This document shows, piece after piece, positions 17,152 to 28,344 of a DNA stretch of 64,000 nucleotides. The notes beneath the pieces were generated by a model. It had not been told where the DNA came from, made no database searches, and worked only from the letters and a program-made list of their open reading frames with translations. Each line of letters begins with the position of its first letter. Position 1 is the stretch's first letter. A program made the position numbers and the translations under genes. Source of the stretch: Microbacterium oleivorans (GTDB lineage: Bacteria > Actinomycetota > Actinomycetes > Actinomycetales > Microbacteriaceae); the NCBI RefSeq assembly GCF_023715745.1, contig NZ_JAMBOV010000002.1, positions 577,098 to 641,097 of the forward strand, given 5' to 3'.

Positions 17152-18593
17152 TCGAGGTGTCCCTCCTCCCCGGCGACCGACTGGCCCTCGACGGTACCGG
17201 CGCCGTCCCCGCCGGCGTGCGCGCGGTCGGCCCTCGAGCGTCGTCCGACGCGGTCGTCAGCCGTACGGATGCCGGGTGGCGCGCCGTGCTGCCGCTGCGG
17301 GTGTCCCGGTGGGGAAGAACGGAGCTCGCCCTTCCGAGCGGCGACTACCGCCTGGAACTCGACCTCACGGGGTCGTCCGCGCCGGAGCTCGCGCCGCTGC
17401 GGCGCACGGTAGGGGAGAGCGTCGCCGTCGAGATCCGTGGCGGAGAGCTGATCGTGGGGCCGCCGCTGACGGACGTGGACGGAACCGCCGCGGGTCAGGC
17501 TGCGCTCGAGCGCGCGTATGCGGAGGGCACCGGCGACCTCGAGAACGCGGTCTTCTTCGAGAGCTTCTACGGACGCAACGCGAGCTGCAACCCTCGCGCG
17601 ATCGACGAGGAGATCGCTCGGGTGGCCCCGACCGTCACCCGCTACTGGAGCGTCGTCGACCGATCCGTAGAGGTGCCGACGGGTGGGGTGGCGGTCGTGG
17701 AGGGGTCACCGGAATGGTGGCGTGCGCGCGGCGCGGCGAGGCTGCTCGTCGTCAATGACTGGCTGCGTCGTCGTTTCGTCCGGCGACCGGGCCAGCACGT
17801 CCTGCAGACGTGGCACGGCACACCGCTCAAGCGGCTCGCACTGGACCGGCCGGGGTTCGACCCCCGTCGGGTTCTCGCCGTCCTCCGGGAGAGCCGGCGG
17901 TGGGACGTGCTGCTCGCGCAGAACCCCTATGCCGCCCGCATCCTGAGTACGGCCTACGCCTTCCGTCGCCGTCCCGTCTGGGTGGAGGGGTACCCGCGTA
18001 ACGACGTCCTCCTCACCGGCGATCGAGCCGCGATCCGTCGTGGACTGGGTGTCGCCGAACAGGAGAGGGTGATCCTGTACGCCCCGACGTGGCGGGACGA
18101 TAGGGATCAGATGGTCGACTTCCTCGACCTGCAGGCGTTGGCGCGGGATGCCGAGGCCACCGTCCTCGTCCGCGGACACTCCCGGACGCTCCTACCGGGC
18201 TCGGACGCGAGCGGCCATCGCGTCATCGACGTGACCGGGTACCCCGACATCTCGGCGCTCCTGCTCGCGGCGGACGCGCTCATCACCGACTACTCCTCGG
18301 TCATGTTCGACTTCACGGCCACCGGGAAGCCGGTTTACTTCTTCGTCCCGGATCTCGAGCACTACCGCGGTCGGCTGCGAGGGTTCTACTTCGACCTGGC
18401 CGAGCGTGCGCCGGGGCCCGTCGCCATGACGCAGGAGGATCTGACGGCGGCGCTCGCAGACCCCGCCGTGCCGGAGCGGTTCGCCGACCGGTACGAGTCG
18501 TGGTCAGCCCGCTTCAATGCCCGCGACGACGGGCACGCCGCCGAGCGTGTCGTCGCACGTCTGCTCGATCAGGGGATGATCGCGCGGGACTGA
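17148..18593 (+). CDS. CDP-glycerol/ribitol phosphotransferase family protein with N-terminal beta domain
   Basis: A 481-aa protein with an additional N-terminal domain of about 130 residues, rich in short beta-like strands, before the polyol phosphotransferase domain. Domain motifs: FFESFYGRNASCNPRAI, LQTWHGTPLKRLALD, APTWRDD, VRGHSRT and ITDYSSVMFDF. The start is GTG 17148, overlapping the previous stop (GTGA), so the two transferases are translationally coupled; they probably act in sequence as primer and polymerase on one wall polymer. The frame opens earlier (17076), but that overlaps the preceding gene. Confidence 0.88.
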   Translation: MIEVSLLPGDRLALDGTGAVPAGVRAVGPRASSDAVVSRTDAGWRAVLPLRVSRWGRTELALPSGDYRLELDLTGSSAPELAPLRRTVGESVAVEIRGGELIVGPPLTDVDGTAAGQAALERAYAEGTGDLENAVFFESFYGRNASCNPRAIDEEIARVAPTVTRYWSVVDRSVEVPTGGVAVVEGSPEWWRARGAARLLVVNDWLRRRFVRRPGQHVLQTWHGTPLKRLALDRPGFDPRRVLAVLRESRRWDVLLAQNPYAARILSTAYAFRRRPVWVEGYPRNDVLLTGDRAAIRRGLGVAEQERVILYAPTWRDDRDQMVDFLDLQALARDAEATVLVRGHSRTLLPGSDASGHRVIDVTGYPDISALLLAADALITDYSSVMFDFTATGKPVYFFVPDLEHYRGRLRGFYFDLAERAPGPVAMTQEDLTAALADPAVPERFADRYESWSARFNARDDGHAAERVVARLLDQGMIARD

Positions 18594-18604
18594 GACCGCA
18601 CCGG

Positions 18605-19672
18605 TCAGGGGAGCGGAGTGTTGCGATCCAGACGTGACGTGTCGATCGTGTCCTTCGCCCCCCGCACCAGACCGACGAGGAACCCGGCGCCCCACGCGAG
18701 GTGCATCGTGGGCAGGACGACCAGGAGCCAGCACCGCTCCCGCAGTGCTCGACCCGCGATGAGGCTGACGGCGACGATGCCGAGGACGTAGAGGGCGAGC
18801 GGAAGGTGGAACACGGACAGGACCGCCGAGAGTGCGCCTCCCACGATGCCCGCACCCTGCAGCACACCCACCACAACGCTCGCGACGACGGCGAGGACCA
18901 GCGCCGGCGGAGCGAAGAACCGCAGCGAGTTCGACCGCCCGAAGCGGCGCACGAGCTCGCCGCGCCACGTTCCGGTCGCGAGGAACTGCCGAGCCAGTCG
19001 CACCCAGCTCTCCCGCGGCCAATAGGTGACGGCGAGCTCCGGATCGAACCAGACGCGGTACCCCGCGCGCCGGATGCGGAGGTTCAGCTCCCAGTCCTCA
19101 CCACGGCGGATGGTCTCGTCGAACAGCCCGACCTGCTGGAGCACCTCGCGCCGCATGACCCCGAGGTACGCCGATTCGGCGGGACCTTCCGGTGCGCCGA
19201 CGTGGTACGCCCCCCCGCCGAGACCGATGGGCGAGTTGTAGGCGATCGCGACGGCGCGCTGGAACGGCGTGCGTCCGTCGGCACGCATCACCCCCCCGAC
19301 ATTCGCGGCGCGGGCGCGTTCCAGGGTGGCGAGCGCACGACGGGTGTACCCCGGCGCGAGCTCGGAGTGGGCGTCGACACGCACGATCGTGGGGTGGTGG
19401 GCAGCGCGGATCGCAAGGTTGAGGGCGACCGGGATGTCCGCACGCGGGTTTTCGACGAGTCGGATGCGGTCGTCCTCGTCCGCAAGTCGCCGGGCGAGCT
19501 CCGTGGTGCCGTCCGTCGACGGTCCCAACGCGAGGATCAGCTCCGCAGGTCCGTCCACATCCTGCTGCAGGACGGTCTGCACGGCGCGCTCGAGGTACTC
19601 CTGTTCGTTGAGCACGGGCATCACGAACGTGACACCCGATCCGGGCACGGGAACGGGCGCGTCGACTGTCAC
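18605..19672 (-). CDS. Glycosyltransferase family 2 with C-terminal membrane helices
   Basis: A 355-aa protein with a GT-A catalytic domain (1-235) and three or four hydrophobic segments (about 250-335). It shows the entry motif FVMPVLNEQEYLERAV, the metal-binding RVDAHSEL at the DxD position (DAH here) and RGEDWELN as the catalytic-base region. It resembles membrane glycosyltransferases that transfer sugars to lipid-linked acceptors. The start GTG at 19672 overlaps the stop of the large fusion gene as GTGA. Only 11 nt separate its stop from that of the convergent phosphotransferase gene. Confidence 0.88.
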   Translation of the reverse strand: MTVDAPVPVPGSGVTFVMPVLNEQEYLERAVQTVLQQDVDGPAELILALGPSTDGTTELARRLADEDDRIRLVENPRADIPVALNLAIRAAHHPTIVRVDAHSELAPGYTRRALATLERARAANVGGVMRADGRTPFQRAVAIAYNSPIGLGGGAYHVGAPEGPAESAYLGVMRREVLQQVGLFDETIRRGEDWELNLRIRRAGYRVWFDPELAVTYWPRESWVRLARQFLATGTWRGELVRRFGRSNSLRFFAPPALVLAVVASVVVGVLQGAGIVGGALSAVLSVFHLPLALYVLGIVAVSLIAGRALRERCWLLVVLPTMHLAWGAGFLVGLVRGAKDTIDTSRLDRNTPLP

Positions 19673-22206
19673 GGAGTGCCCGAGGATCGCGCGGCAGAGC
19701 CGTGGGACGCAGGCGCGCGGGGGACCAGGGTGTCGAACTGCGCGAGGACCTCGGAGGTGTAGGTCCCGACATCGAGGGATGCCGGGGCGACCCGACCCGC
19801 GAGGAAGTCCGCCATGCCCGCGGCGAGGGCCGAGTCGTCGCGGTCGACGATGTGCATGTCGTCCCCGGGGAGGGCGCCGCGAGCCGAGCCGAAGGCGGTC
19901 GACACGATCGGCAGCCCGAGTTGAGCGGCCTCGATCAGCACCATCGGCTGGCCCTCGTAGTCGCTCGAGAGGACGAAGCAGTCGCAGCGCCGCATGACGG
20001 ATGCCGGATCGCGCAGCGGTCCTGTCAGGATCACGCGACCGGTGAGGCCGGCGTCACGCACCTGCTGCTCCAGCTCCGTCCGGAGGGGGCCGCCACCGAC
20101 GATGAGCAGCTGCGTGTCGGGGTCAGTGGCGGACAGCATCGCGAAGGCCCGGATCAGTCGGGCATGGTTCTTCTCGGTCGAGAGCCGCCCGACGGTGATG
20201 AATCGGCGGATGCCGGGCACAGCGAGCGCGGCGTCCAGCGTCTCGCCCAGCGCGGCATCCTCCTCCGGCTCCTCGCCCTCCTCATCACGTTCGTCGAGCG
20301 CCGGCGTGGAGACGAGGTCGGGCAGGTTCCGGAGGGTGACGAAGCGGTCGCTCGGGGCGTACTCCGCCAACTCGGCCCGGTTGAGGTCGGTGAGGGCGGG
20401 CGAGACCGAGACGAGCTGGTCGTAGGCGCGGTACATCGCGAAGACGCGACCGAGCGAACGGCGGAAAGGCTGCTTGCCGTTCACGGTGCGATCGCGGTCG
20501 GCCGCCATCTCGTTGTGCAGCCAGATCGCCCGCACCGCGCGCGGTGAGTGCAGCATCAGGTGCGCCCAGAAGGGGCTGTATCCGCTGAAGTCGGCCACCC
20601 AGTCGAACTTGGCGGACCCGAAGATGCGCGTCCATTCGTCCCGCCACAGCGTTCGGTGCCCGAGCCGCCGGTGCGCACGGAGCGGGTCGGTGCTGACGTC
20701 GGCGACGCGACGCATGATCTGTCGAGCCTTCGATCCGTTCATCCCGCCGAGGCGGAAGACCTGCCGGATGCCGGGGTCCAGGCGGGACTGGTTGTGCTTC
20801 GTCGTCGCTCCGCGGGGGAACGCCATCAGCGCCGTGACGTCGTACCGCTCGGGGTCGAGGGAATTGAGGAGGTTCACGGCAGCGGTCGTGATCCCGTTCA
20901 GGCGCATCCCTCCGAGGTAGAAGAGCAGGCGAGGGCGCTCATCGCGTCGCACGGGGCGGACGCGGCGGTCGGCTGTGCGCCCGCGGAACACGATGTCGAC
21001 GACCCGGAAGGTGGCCGAGCCGTCCTCGTAGGGTACGAAGCGACGGGCCCACTCCGCGTACCGCGGGTGCGCATCGGCTCCCGTTGCCATCAGCGGTGCG
21101 AGTTCGCGTCCGAGCGCCTCGGCGGCGGTGTGCACGGGACCGGGGAGCTGGTCGAGCGGCATGTAGGTCCCCCGCTCGGCGCCGTAGGCGTCGCCGTCGG
21201 GGACGAGGAAGCCGATCGGGCGATCCGTCGCGAGGAAGTCGAAGAAGATCGACGAGTAGTCGGTGACCAGTGCATCCGCGAGGCCGAGGAGGACGTTCGT
21301 CGGAGTCGTGTTCGGTACCAGAAGGCGACGGAGCGCGGGGATGCCGCTCGCCGCGCGGTGCACCACCTGGTGCGTCTTCAGGAGCACGATCGAGTCATCG
21401 CCCAGGGCGCGCTGCAGTCCAGCGGCCTGATCGGCCAGGTGCGCGAGATCGGCGTCCGGAGCCTGGAAGGAACTCCCGCGCCAGGTGGGTGCGAACAGCA
21501 CGATGCGCTTGCCGGTCAGGTCGACCCCGAGAGCCGCGCCGAGGTCGGCGATGCGCTGCCGACGATCGACGTCGGACATCCGCTGTCGATCGATGCGCGG
21601 ATAGCCTTCCTCGATGATGGCGCCGCGGTACACGTTGCGCAGCTGATAGGCGTCCTCGTACATCGTCTCGGCCATGAACGGGTTGGCGGCGAGGAGATAG
21701 TCGGCGTTCAACAGGTTGCGGAGGGTGTTGGCGGATTCCCGCGCGCCCCCCGGCATGTCGAAGCCCATCAGCTTCAGCGGCGTGCCGTGCCACGTGTTCA
21801 GGTACACCTGTCCGACCCGCTTGCTGAACGCGGGAGGGAAGGTCGCGTTGTTGATGAGGTAGCCGGCGGTCGACACCGCGCGCCAATAGGCGCCGCTGCC
21901 GCGACGGACGATCACGACGCGCCGGTCCCCGTCGAACTCCGCACGGAGCGCGGCTGCGGCGTCCGCGTCACCGATCGCCCAGATGTGCGTGAGATCGGCG
22001 AACTCCGGGTCAGCGAGGAGGGCCCGGAAGATCGCCTCCGGATTGCAGAGCGCGCCGTTGCCTGCGAACGATTCGTACAGGACGGTCCGGGACTGGATGG
22101 GTCGCGACCGTGCCCAGGCGATCAGTTCGGAGGTCGGCACGCGCTTCGCGCGGGTGAGCAGCGATCGGACGGCGCGGGTGACGGCGGGCGGAAGGGGCGA
22201 ACGCAT
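19669..22206 (-). CDS. Fusion of CDP-polyol phosphotransferase and GT4 glycosyltransferase
   Basis: An 845-aa two-domain enzyme. Residues about 35-410 form a TagF-like domain (YESFAGNGALCNPEAI, LNTWHGTPLKLMGFD, APTWRGSS, LVTDYSSIFFDF). Residues about 427-830 form a GT-B glycosyltransferase of family 4 (VGRLSTEKNHARLI and the EX7E motif in YEGQPMVLIEAAQLG). Fusion suggests one protein both extends a polyol-phosphate chain and decorates it with sugar. A run of acidic residues (EERDEEGEEPEED-like, about 640-655) interrupts the GT domain and is a flexible insert. The ATG at 22206 is the only good start. Confidence 0.9.
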   Translation of the reverse strand: MRSPLPPAVTRAVRSLLTRAKRVPTSELIAWARSRPIQSRTVLYESFAGNGALCNPEAIFRALLADPEFADLTHIWAIGDADAAAALRAEFDGDRRVVIVRRGSGAYWRAVSTAGYLINNATFPPAFSKRVGQVYLNTWHGTPLKLMGFDMPGGARESANTLRNLLNADYLLAANPFMAETMYEDAYQLRNVYRGAIIEEGYPRIDRQRMSDVDRRQRIADLGAALGVDLTGKRIVLFAPTWRGSSFQAPDADLAHLADQAAGLQRALGDDSIVLLKTHQVVHRAASGIPALRRLLVPNTTPTNVLLGLADALVTDYSSIFFDFLATDRPIGFLVPDGDAYGAERGTYMPLDQLPGPVHTAAEALGRELAPLMATGADAHPRYAEWARRFVPYEDGSATFRVVDIVFRGRTADRRVRPVRRDERPRLLFYLGGMRLNGITTAAVNLLNSLDPERYDVTALMAFPRGATTKHNQSRLDPGIRQVFRLGGMNGSKARQIMRRVADVSTDPLRAHRRLGHRTLWRDEWTRIFGSAKFDWVADFSGYSPFWAHLMLHSPRAVRAIWLHNEMAADRDRTVNGKQPFRRSLGRVFAMYRAYDQLVSVSPALTDLNRAELAEYAPSDRFVTLRNLPDLVSTPALDERDEEGEEPEEDAALGETLDAALAVPGIRRFITVGRLSTEKNHARLIRAFAMLSATDPDTQLLIVGGGPLRTELEQQVRDAGLTGRVILTGPLRDPASVMRRCDCFVLSSDYEGQPMVLIEAAQLGLPIVSTAFGSARGALPGDDMHIVDRDDSALAAGMADFLAGRVAPASLDVGTYTSEVLAQFDTLVPRAPASHGSAARSSGTP

Positions 22207-22236
22207 GAGGGGTGCTGTGCTCTCGTCGACGGCAGG

Positions 22237-23379
22237 TCAGGGCGCGACTTCTCCGGCCCGGCGACGCGCTCGCGCCGCAACTGCTCGGTGAACGCGTCGC
22301 GCCGCCTTGTGCATTCTAGCTTCGACCGCCTCGTAGAACCCCCAGGCGACGAGCAGGCTGAGGGGTACACCGAGCGCGCCGACGAGGGCCCAGGCCTCGG
22401 AACCGAAGGCGAATGCGAGTGTGGCGAGCACGGGGACGTGGACGAGGTAGAGGCTGAAGGAGATCTTGCCGAGCCACTGGATCGGGCGCGTCTCGAACAG
22501 TCGGATGGCCGGCCCCCACGCGAGGGCGACGAGGACGATGCCGGCCGCGCCCGGCGCGGCGAAGGCCCAGAGGAGATGGTTGAGGTCGGTCCCGCTGGGG
22601 AAGATCGGCCGGGCGAGCCAACTGCCGATCAGCATGAGGACGCTCACGACGGTGAACAGGGGCATGAACCACCGCGGCCTCGGGCGCTCGACCCAGGCGA
22701 GCAGGTCGGGCATACGCGCCGCCATGATGGTGCCGATGACGAAGACGGGGAAGTAGAGCAGCTCGCTCTGTTCGAAGAGGCGCCCGACGACGCTCAGCGC
22801 GCAGCAGACGATGACAGCCGTGAGGGCGTGTCGACGCACCAGGAGCGCGAGCGCGGTGGCCAGCGGCAGCACGATCGAGTAGAGCAACTCCCAGTGCAAC
22901 GACCACAGGGGGTTGTTCAGGGGATACTGTCGCGGCACGAGCGACGCCTGAGAGAGGAACGACCCGACCGAGACGCTGTCTGCGTGGGTCTCCGCCATCC
23001 AGGACCCCTCCGGCATGCTCGAGCGGTCGCGCGGCACCAGCAGGATGAGGATCGCGCTGAGTGCGAGGGACGCGATGACCGGGCCGTAGAGACGGACGAC
23101 GCGGGCCGAGAGGAACCCCATCCAGGAGAAGTTCTGACGGAAGACCGGGAGGACGACCACCAGTCCGGAGAGAACGAAGAAGACCAGCACCGCCTCGTTC
23201 CCCGCGGTCAACAGCTTCACCGGGGACTGGGAGATGACCGCCCAGCTGACCGTTCCTTCGAGGAGCGGTTCGGCGATCAGCAGCCAGTGGTGCAGGAGGA
23301 CGACGAGCGCAGCGACCCCGCGGAGCCCGTCCAGGCTCTGGATCCGGCCGGACGGCTGCTGCGGGGGAGTCGTGACCAC
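22237..23379 (-). CDS. Acyltransferase 3 family membrane protein (OafA/YrhL-like)
   Basis: A 380-aa protein with about ten hydrophobic segments. The N-terminal signature SLDGLRGVAALVVLLHHW carries the conserved Arg and His of membrane O-acyltransferases that acetylate surface glycans. No SGNH domain is attached, so it is the short form. The C-terminus is basic (RRAGEVAP). The start is GTG 23379, 6 nt after TAGCGT (23386-23391), leaderless type. It sits 30 nt upstream of the fusion transferase in the same direction, so O-acylation of the same wall polymer is a reasonable inference. Confidence 0.9.
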   Translation of the reverse strand: MVTTPPQQPSGRIQSLDGLRGVAALVVLLHHWLLIAEPLLEGTVSWAVISQSPVKLLTAGNEAVLVFFVLSGLVVVLPVFRQNFSWMGFLSARVVRLYGPVIASLALSAILILLVPRDRSSMPEGSWMAETHADSVSVGSFLSQASLVPRQYPLNNPLWSLHWELLYSIVLPLATALALLVRRHALTAVIVCCALSVVGRLFEQSELLYFPVFVIGTIMAARMPDLLAWVERPRPRWFMPLFTVVSVLMLIGSWLARPIFPSGTDLNHLLWAFAAPGAAGIVLVALAWGPAIRLFETRPIQWLGKISFSLYLVHVPVLATLAFAFGSEAWALVGALGVPLSLLVAWGFYEAVEARMHKAARRVHRAVAARARRRAGEVAP

Positions 23380-23456
23380 TCGTCAACGCTAGTCACTGTT
23401 CGCCGGCCGTCCACACCACTTGCGCGCCGCGGGCCCGGTGTGCAGACCCGCCCGGC

Positions 23457-23681
23457 TCAGGCGCCGACGCCGGCCGCGGCGAGGATCGCGGCGATCGAGG
23501 AGGCCACCGCGAGAAGGAGGGCGACACCGATGAGGACCGCGTGCACGATCAGGAACCTGGTGGGGCGACCCTGCGAGTCGCGGGCCCGGGCGTCGCGCGC
23601 GACACGACGGAAGAAGGTCGGCCAGACGAGCAGGTTGAACAGCGCGTTGATGATGAGGAGCGTGATGAGGAGCGCGAGCAC
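23457..23681 (-). CDS. Small membrane protein, SCO4848-like
   Basis: A 74-aa protein with two hydrophobic helices (about 2-21 and 45-70) around a basic loop containing FRRVARDARARD. The NALFNLLVWPTFFRRV stretch resembles the SCO4848 family of small actinobacterial membrane proteins of unknown function. Its start (ATG 23681) lies 10 nt after the stop of the upstream gene, so both are likely on one transcript. Confidence 0.7.
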   Translation of the reverse strand: MLALLITLLIINALFNLLVWPTFFRRVARDARARDSQGRPTRFLIVHAVLIGVALLLAVASSIAAILAAAGVGA

Positions 23682-23690
23682 GCGGCCACG

Positions 23691-24512
23691 CTACCGGTCG
23701 AGGTCGGGTTCGGCGCCGCGCGCCTTCCGGCGGACGCGCAATGACCGGCGCGGCTCGACCGTCGCCAGCTCGGCGGGGAAGCTGACCGGCGCCGGCCCGA
23801 AGGCGCGCCGGGAGCCGACGATGACTCGGCGTCCCAGGAGGTGATTGCCTCCGCCGCCGATGACAGCTCCGATTCCGAAGGGCAGGGCCCGTCCGAGGAG
23901 CGACGCGCTGCCTTGGGCGGCGAACCGTCGGAGGAACGCTCCTTTGAGACGGTCGATCAGCGGTCCGACTGCCGCACGTGGCAGAGAGGTCGTGATCATC
24001 TGCCCCCAATACGCGTCGCGGGTGGGGCCTGTGCCGCTGACCTGGCGGGCGAACTGGCTCACCAAGTCGACGCCCTCGCGCCCGACCATCATCGTCAGGA
24101 CGAGTGCACGCGCCCGGTCGGGGTCATTGACGCGGATGCCGTGAACCTCGGCGAGTGATTGAGCGAAGAGGGCCGTCGCCTCGAGGAAGCCAACGGTCTC
24201 AGCCCCGCTGAGCGCGAGTGTCACCCCGGTGCCGATGCCCGGGACAACGGCCGTGGCGCCGACAGCGGCTCCCCCCGTCGTGACGGCGGCGAGATAGCGA
24301 CGCTCGAGGATGCGCGCGATCTCCGCCGGCCCTGCCTGCGGGTGTCGAGTGCGGATCGCGCGCAAGTGGGCGAGGACGGCCGGCCGCTGGACGGCAAGCA
24401 CCCGGTCCAGCACGCGGATCATCCACGGATGCTCCGGGGAGCCTTCGGGAGGAAGACCGCCCACCCACGGCGCGTCATCGGGGAGTGAGTGTATGCGCGG
24501 CACATCGCTCAT
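23691..24512 (-). CDS. Hypothetical protein with Gly/Ala-rich membrane-active segments
   Basis: A 273-aa protein I cannot place in a named family with confidence. It has a soluble head with a Trp/Pro-rich start (PWVGGLPPEG), a hydrophobic Gly/Ala-rich section (about residues 93-135, GGAAVGATAVVPGIGTGVTLALSG), a second one near 205-225 (LPFGIGAVIGGGGN), and a basic C-terminus (RRSLRVRRKARG). The pattern loosely recalls EcsC-type or other inner-membrane-associated proteins. It is followed closely by the small membrane protein gene. It starts at ATG 24512. Confidence 0.75.
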   Translation of the reverse strand: MSDVPRIHSLPDDAPWVGGLPPEGSPEHPWMIRVLDRVLAVQRPAVLAHLRAIRTRHPQAGPAEIARILERRYLAAVTTGGAAVGATAVVPGIGTGVTLALSGAETVGFLEATALFAQSLAEVHGIRVNDPDRARALVLTMMVGREGVDLVSQFARQVSGTGPTRDAYWGQMITTSLPRAAVGPLIDRLKGAFLRRFAAQGSASLLGRALPFGIGAVIGGGGNHLLGRRVIVGSRRAFGPAPVSFPAELATVEPRRSLRVRRKARGAEPDLDR

Positions 24513-24552
24513 GGCGGATCTGACGACGCGGTCGGACGCGTCGTTCCCTGTC

Positions 24553-25242
24553 TCAGACGTAGAGGTTCGCCCGGTCGAGGTCCTCTGCGAAGTCGACTTC
24601 GACAGCGTAGAGGTCGGAGATGTCGAGCGGGCGCAGCTTCAGACCGTTGTCGGCGATCGCCAGCTCGAGGCCGCGCTCGAAGTAGTCCTGGTTGTCGACC
24701 TGCGTCAGCTGAGCGATCAGCGCGGGCTTGTCAGCGCGGGAGATGAAGTTGATGCCGACAGCCTCGCCGAGGCCGCCGACCACGGTCTTGGAGAGCTCGG
24801 CGATGTCGCCGTTCTGGTCGACCGTGTACTTGACCTCTTCGTCGCTCACCTTGGAGGTGTTGACGGTGACGAAGGACTGCTCGGCCTCGATCAAGGCGAG
24901 TGCGCGTCCGAGAACACGCGGATCGAAGACGACGTCACCGTTCATCCAGAGGACACCCGACTTGCCGGTGGCTTTGAGCGCGCGCAGAAGGCTCTTCGAG
25001 GTGTTGGTCTGGTCGTACCGGTCGTTGTACACGTAATCGACGTCGGGGAACGCTTCGACGATCGTCTCCGCGCGATAGCCGACGACCGTCGTGATGTGCG
25101 CCTTCGGGCCGAAGGCAGCGTGGATGTTGTCGTGCTGCTGACCCATGATGCTGCGACCGTCGCTCAGCGCGGTCAGCGGCTTGGGCAGACTCCGGCCGAG
25201 CCGCGAGCCCATACCGGCTGCGAGGATGACGATCTTGGTCAC
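24553..25242 (-). CDS. Sugar-phosphate/polyol nucleotidyltransferase (LicC-like NTP transferase)
   Basis: A 229-aa single-domain nucleotidyltransferase. The N-terminal signature is ILAAGMGSRLG followed by PKPL, and the metal-binding Asp is in LWMNGDVVFD. Length and the TNTSKSLL and VDFAEDL motifs match the LicC/phosphocholine or polyol cytidylyltransferase branch, not the longer glucose-1-phosphate enzymes. It would make the CDP-activated unit consumed by the TagF-like enzymes nearby; the nucleotide is inferred, not visible. The start is GTG 25242 with AGGAGCA upstream. Its codon use is slightly less GC-rich than its neighbours'. Confidence 0.85.
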   Translation of the reverse strand: MTKIVILAAGMGSRLGRSLPKPLTALSDGRSIMGQQHDNIHAAFGPKAHITTVVGYRAETIVEAFPDVDYVYNDRYDQTNTSKSLLRALKATGKSGVLWMNGDVVFDPRVLGRALALIEAEQSFVTVNTSKVSDEEVKYTVDQNGDIAELSKTVVGGLGEAVGINFISRADKPALIAQLTQVDNQDYFERGLELAIADNGLKLRPLDISDLYAVEVDFAEDLDRANLYV

Positions 25243-25427
25243 GTGGTGCTCCTGACGATGTGGTCACTGTCCGTACATCGGAAAGACACATCTTCGTGCC
25301 GTCTGAAATGCTATCGGTGTCACCTGAAAAGGGCCCGTATCCTGGCCTGCCGTTGTGCATTCGTGATAGTGCGACGTCGGGGATAACGCCTGAGGGTCGG
25401 CCAGTCCGGCCTTGCTAGGTTTAAGGG

Positions 25428-26749
<1,322 letters not shown>

Positions 26750-26774
<25 letters not shown>

Positions 26775-28303
26775 GGTTGGCGCTGCTCGCGGGGTCGCTC
26801 AATGCGCGTCCGATCGTGCTCGTCCGCCGTCTTGCGGCCTTCGGCGTCCTCGCGGTCGCGGTGGCGGCGGTGTGTGTCGCGCTCGTCCGACTCGATCGTG
26901 TCCCGGATGCCGATGCGGCGACGCTCATCGTCGTGGGCGGCTCGCTCTTGGTGGGCGGCTTCCTCCTCGTCCCGCTCTTCACCGGTGCCGATGACCCCCT
27001 GGATCCGCGCCGATTCGTCGTGACGGGAGCGGATTCGCGCACGGTCGCGTGGTCGGTGATGGCGGCATCCCCTCTCGGACTTCCCGGGCTCGTCGTGATC
27101 GCCGTGGCCGTCGCGATGATCGTCGCGTGGACCGGTCACGGAGCGCCGGCGGCTCTCGCGGTCCTCGCCGCGCTCCTGCTGGTCGCCACGACGGCGCTTG
27201 CGGCTCGGTGCGCGATGGCGGTCTCCGCTGTCGCGCTCCGCGATCGCCGGTCGCCGCAGCTCACGGGGCTGATGGTGACGGCGGCGGCCATCGTCGTGAT
27301 CCCGGTGGCCGTGTTCGCGTTCTCGCTCGAGTGGTCCGGCGGGCTGCCCTCGCAGCTCGCTGAGGCGGCTCAGGTGCTCGCCGTCACGCCGTTCGGGGCG
27401 GCTGCAGCGATCCCGCTTCGCTCCGGCGGCGCCCTGATCGTTTCGATCCTCGTCGCGCTCGCGACGATCGTCGCTCTCGCCGCGACGTGGCGGCTGCTCG
27501 TCGGCGTCATGATGAGCGCCACGGAGCGAGAGGTGTCGATGCGCGAACGTCGCGGCCTCGGGTGGTTCGCGGTCATGCCGGGAACTCCGGGCGGCGCGGT
27601 CGCCGCACGCAGCATCGTCTACTGGTCGAGCGACCCGCGGCATCTCGCGAACGTGGTGATCGTCCCGATCGCCTCCGTTCTGATCGTGCTCCCGTTGCTC
27701 GTCGTCGGAGTACCGCTGCAGACGGTGGCGCTCATCCCGCCGCCGATCCTCGCGCTCTTCCTCGGCTGGCTGGTACACAACGACGTCGCCTACGACTCGA
27801 CGGGCGTCTGGCTGCACATCTCGGCCGGCGTCCGAGGTGTGGCCGACCGTGCCGGCCGGCTCGTGCCGGTGCTGCTCATGGGAGTGCCGTTGCTGGCACT
27901 CGCGGTGACGGCTGCGGTCTGGGTGCATGGACGATGGGCGGTCCTCCCCGCTCTCGTCGGTGTCTGTGTGTCGCTGTTCGCCACGGGGCTGGGGCTGAGC
28001 TCGATCGCATCGGTTGCGGCGCCCTACGCGGTGTCCCGTCCGGGGGAGGGGCCGTTCGAGCAACCCCAGCGCACGGGGGGTTCCGCCGCGCAAGCCGCGG
28101 TCCTGTTCGGCGCCATCGTCCTGTCGATGCCTGCTCTCTGGACGGCGTGGCTCGCCCTGGGCGGAGACGAACAGGCTGCCTGGACATCCTTCTGGAGCGG
28201 AATCGTCGTCGGAACCGTTGTCCTGGCAGCGGGAATCGTGATCGGCGGGGTGGTCTTCGAGCGTCGCACGAGCCGGATCATGGAGTTCGCAGAAACCCTC
28301 TGA
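26750..28303 (+). CDS. ABC transporter membrane protein
   Basis: A 517-aa protein with about twelve hydrophobic segments through its whole length and no soluble domain. It follows the ATPase gene with a 25-nt overlap and is therefore its probable permease partner. It does not show a standard ABC-2 signature I can name; size and helix count recall fused-type permeases of uncharacterised actinobacterial exporters. The start is GTG 26750 with GGAAGG 7-12 nt upstream. The C-terminus [15 protein letters not shown] is amphipathic. Substrate unknown. Confidence 0.85.
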
Positions 28304-28344
28304 CGCCCCGCCGTGCCCGCCCGACCCGCAGTACACTCGGGGGA

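Noticed and set aside
20548..23844. 1098-codon open frame on the plus strand opposite the GT fusion and acyltransferase genes
   Set aside because: Arg/Glu/Gly/Asp-rich composition without motifs; expected as a GC-rich antisense shadow. The minus-strand genes have clear domains.
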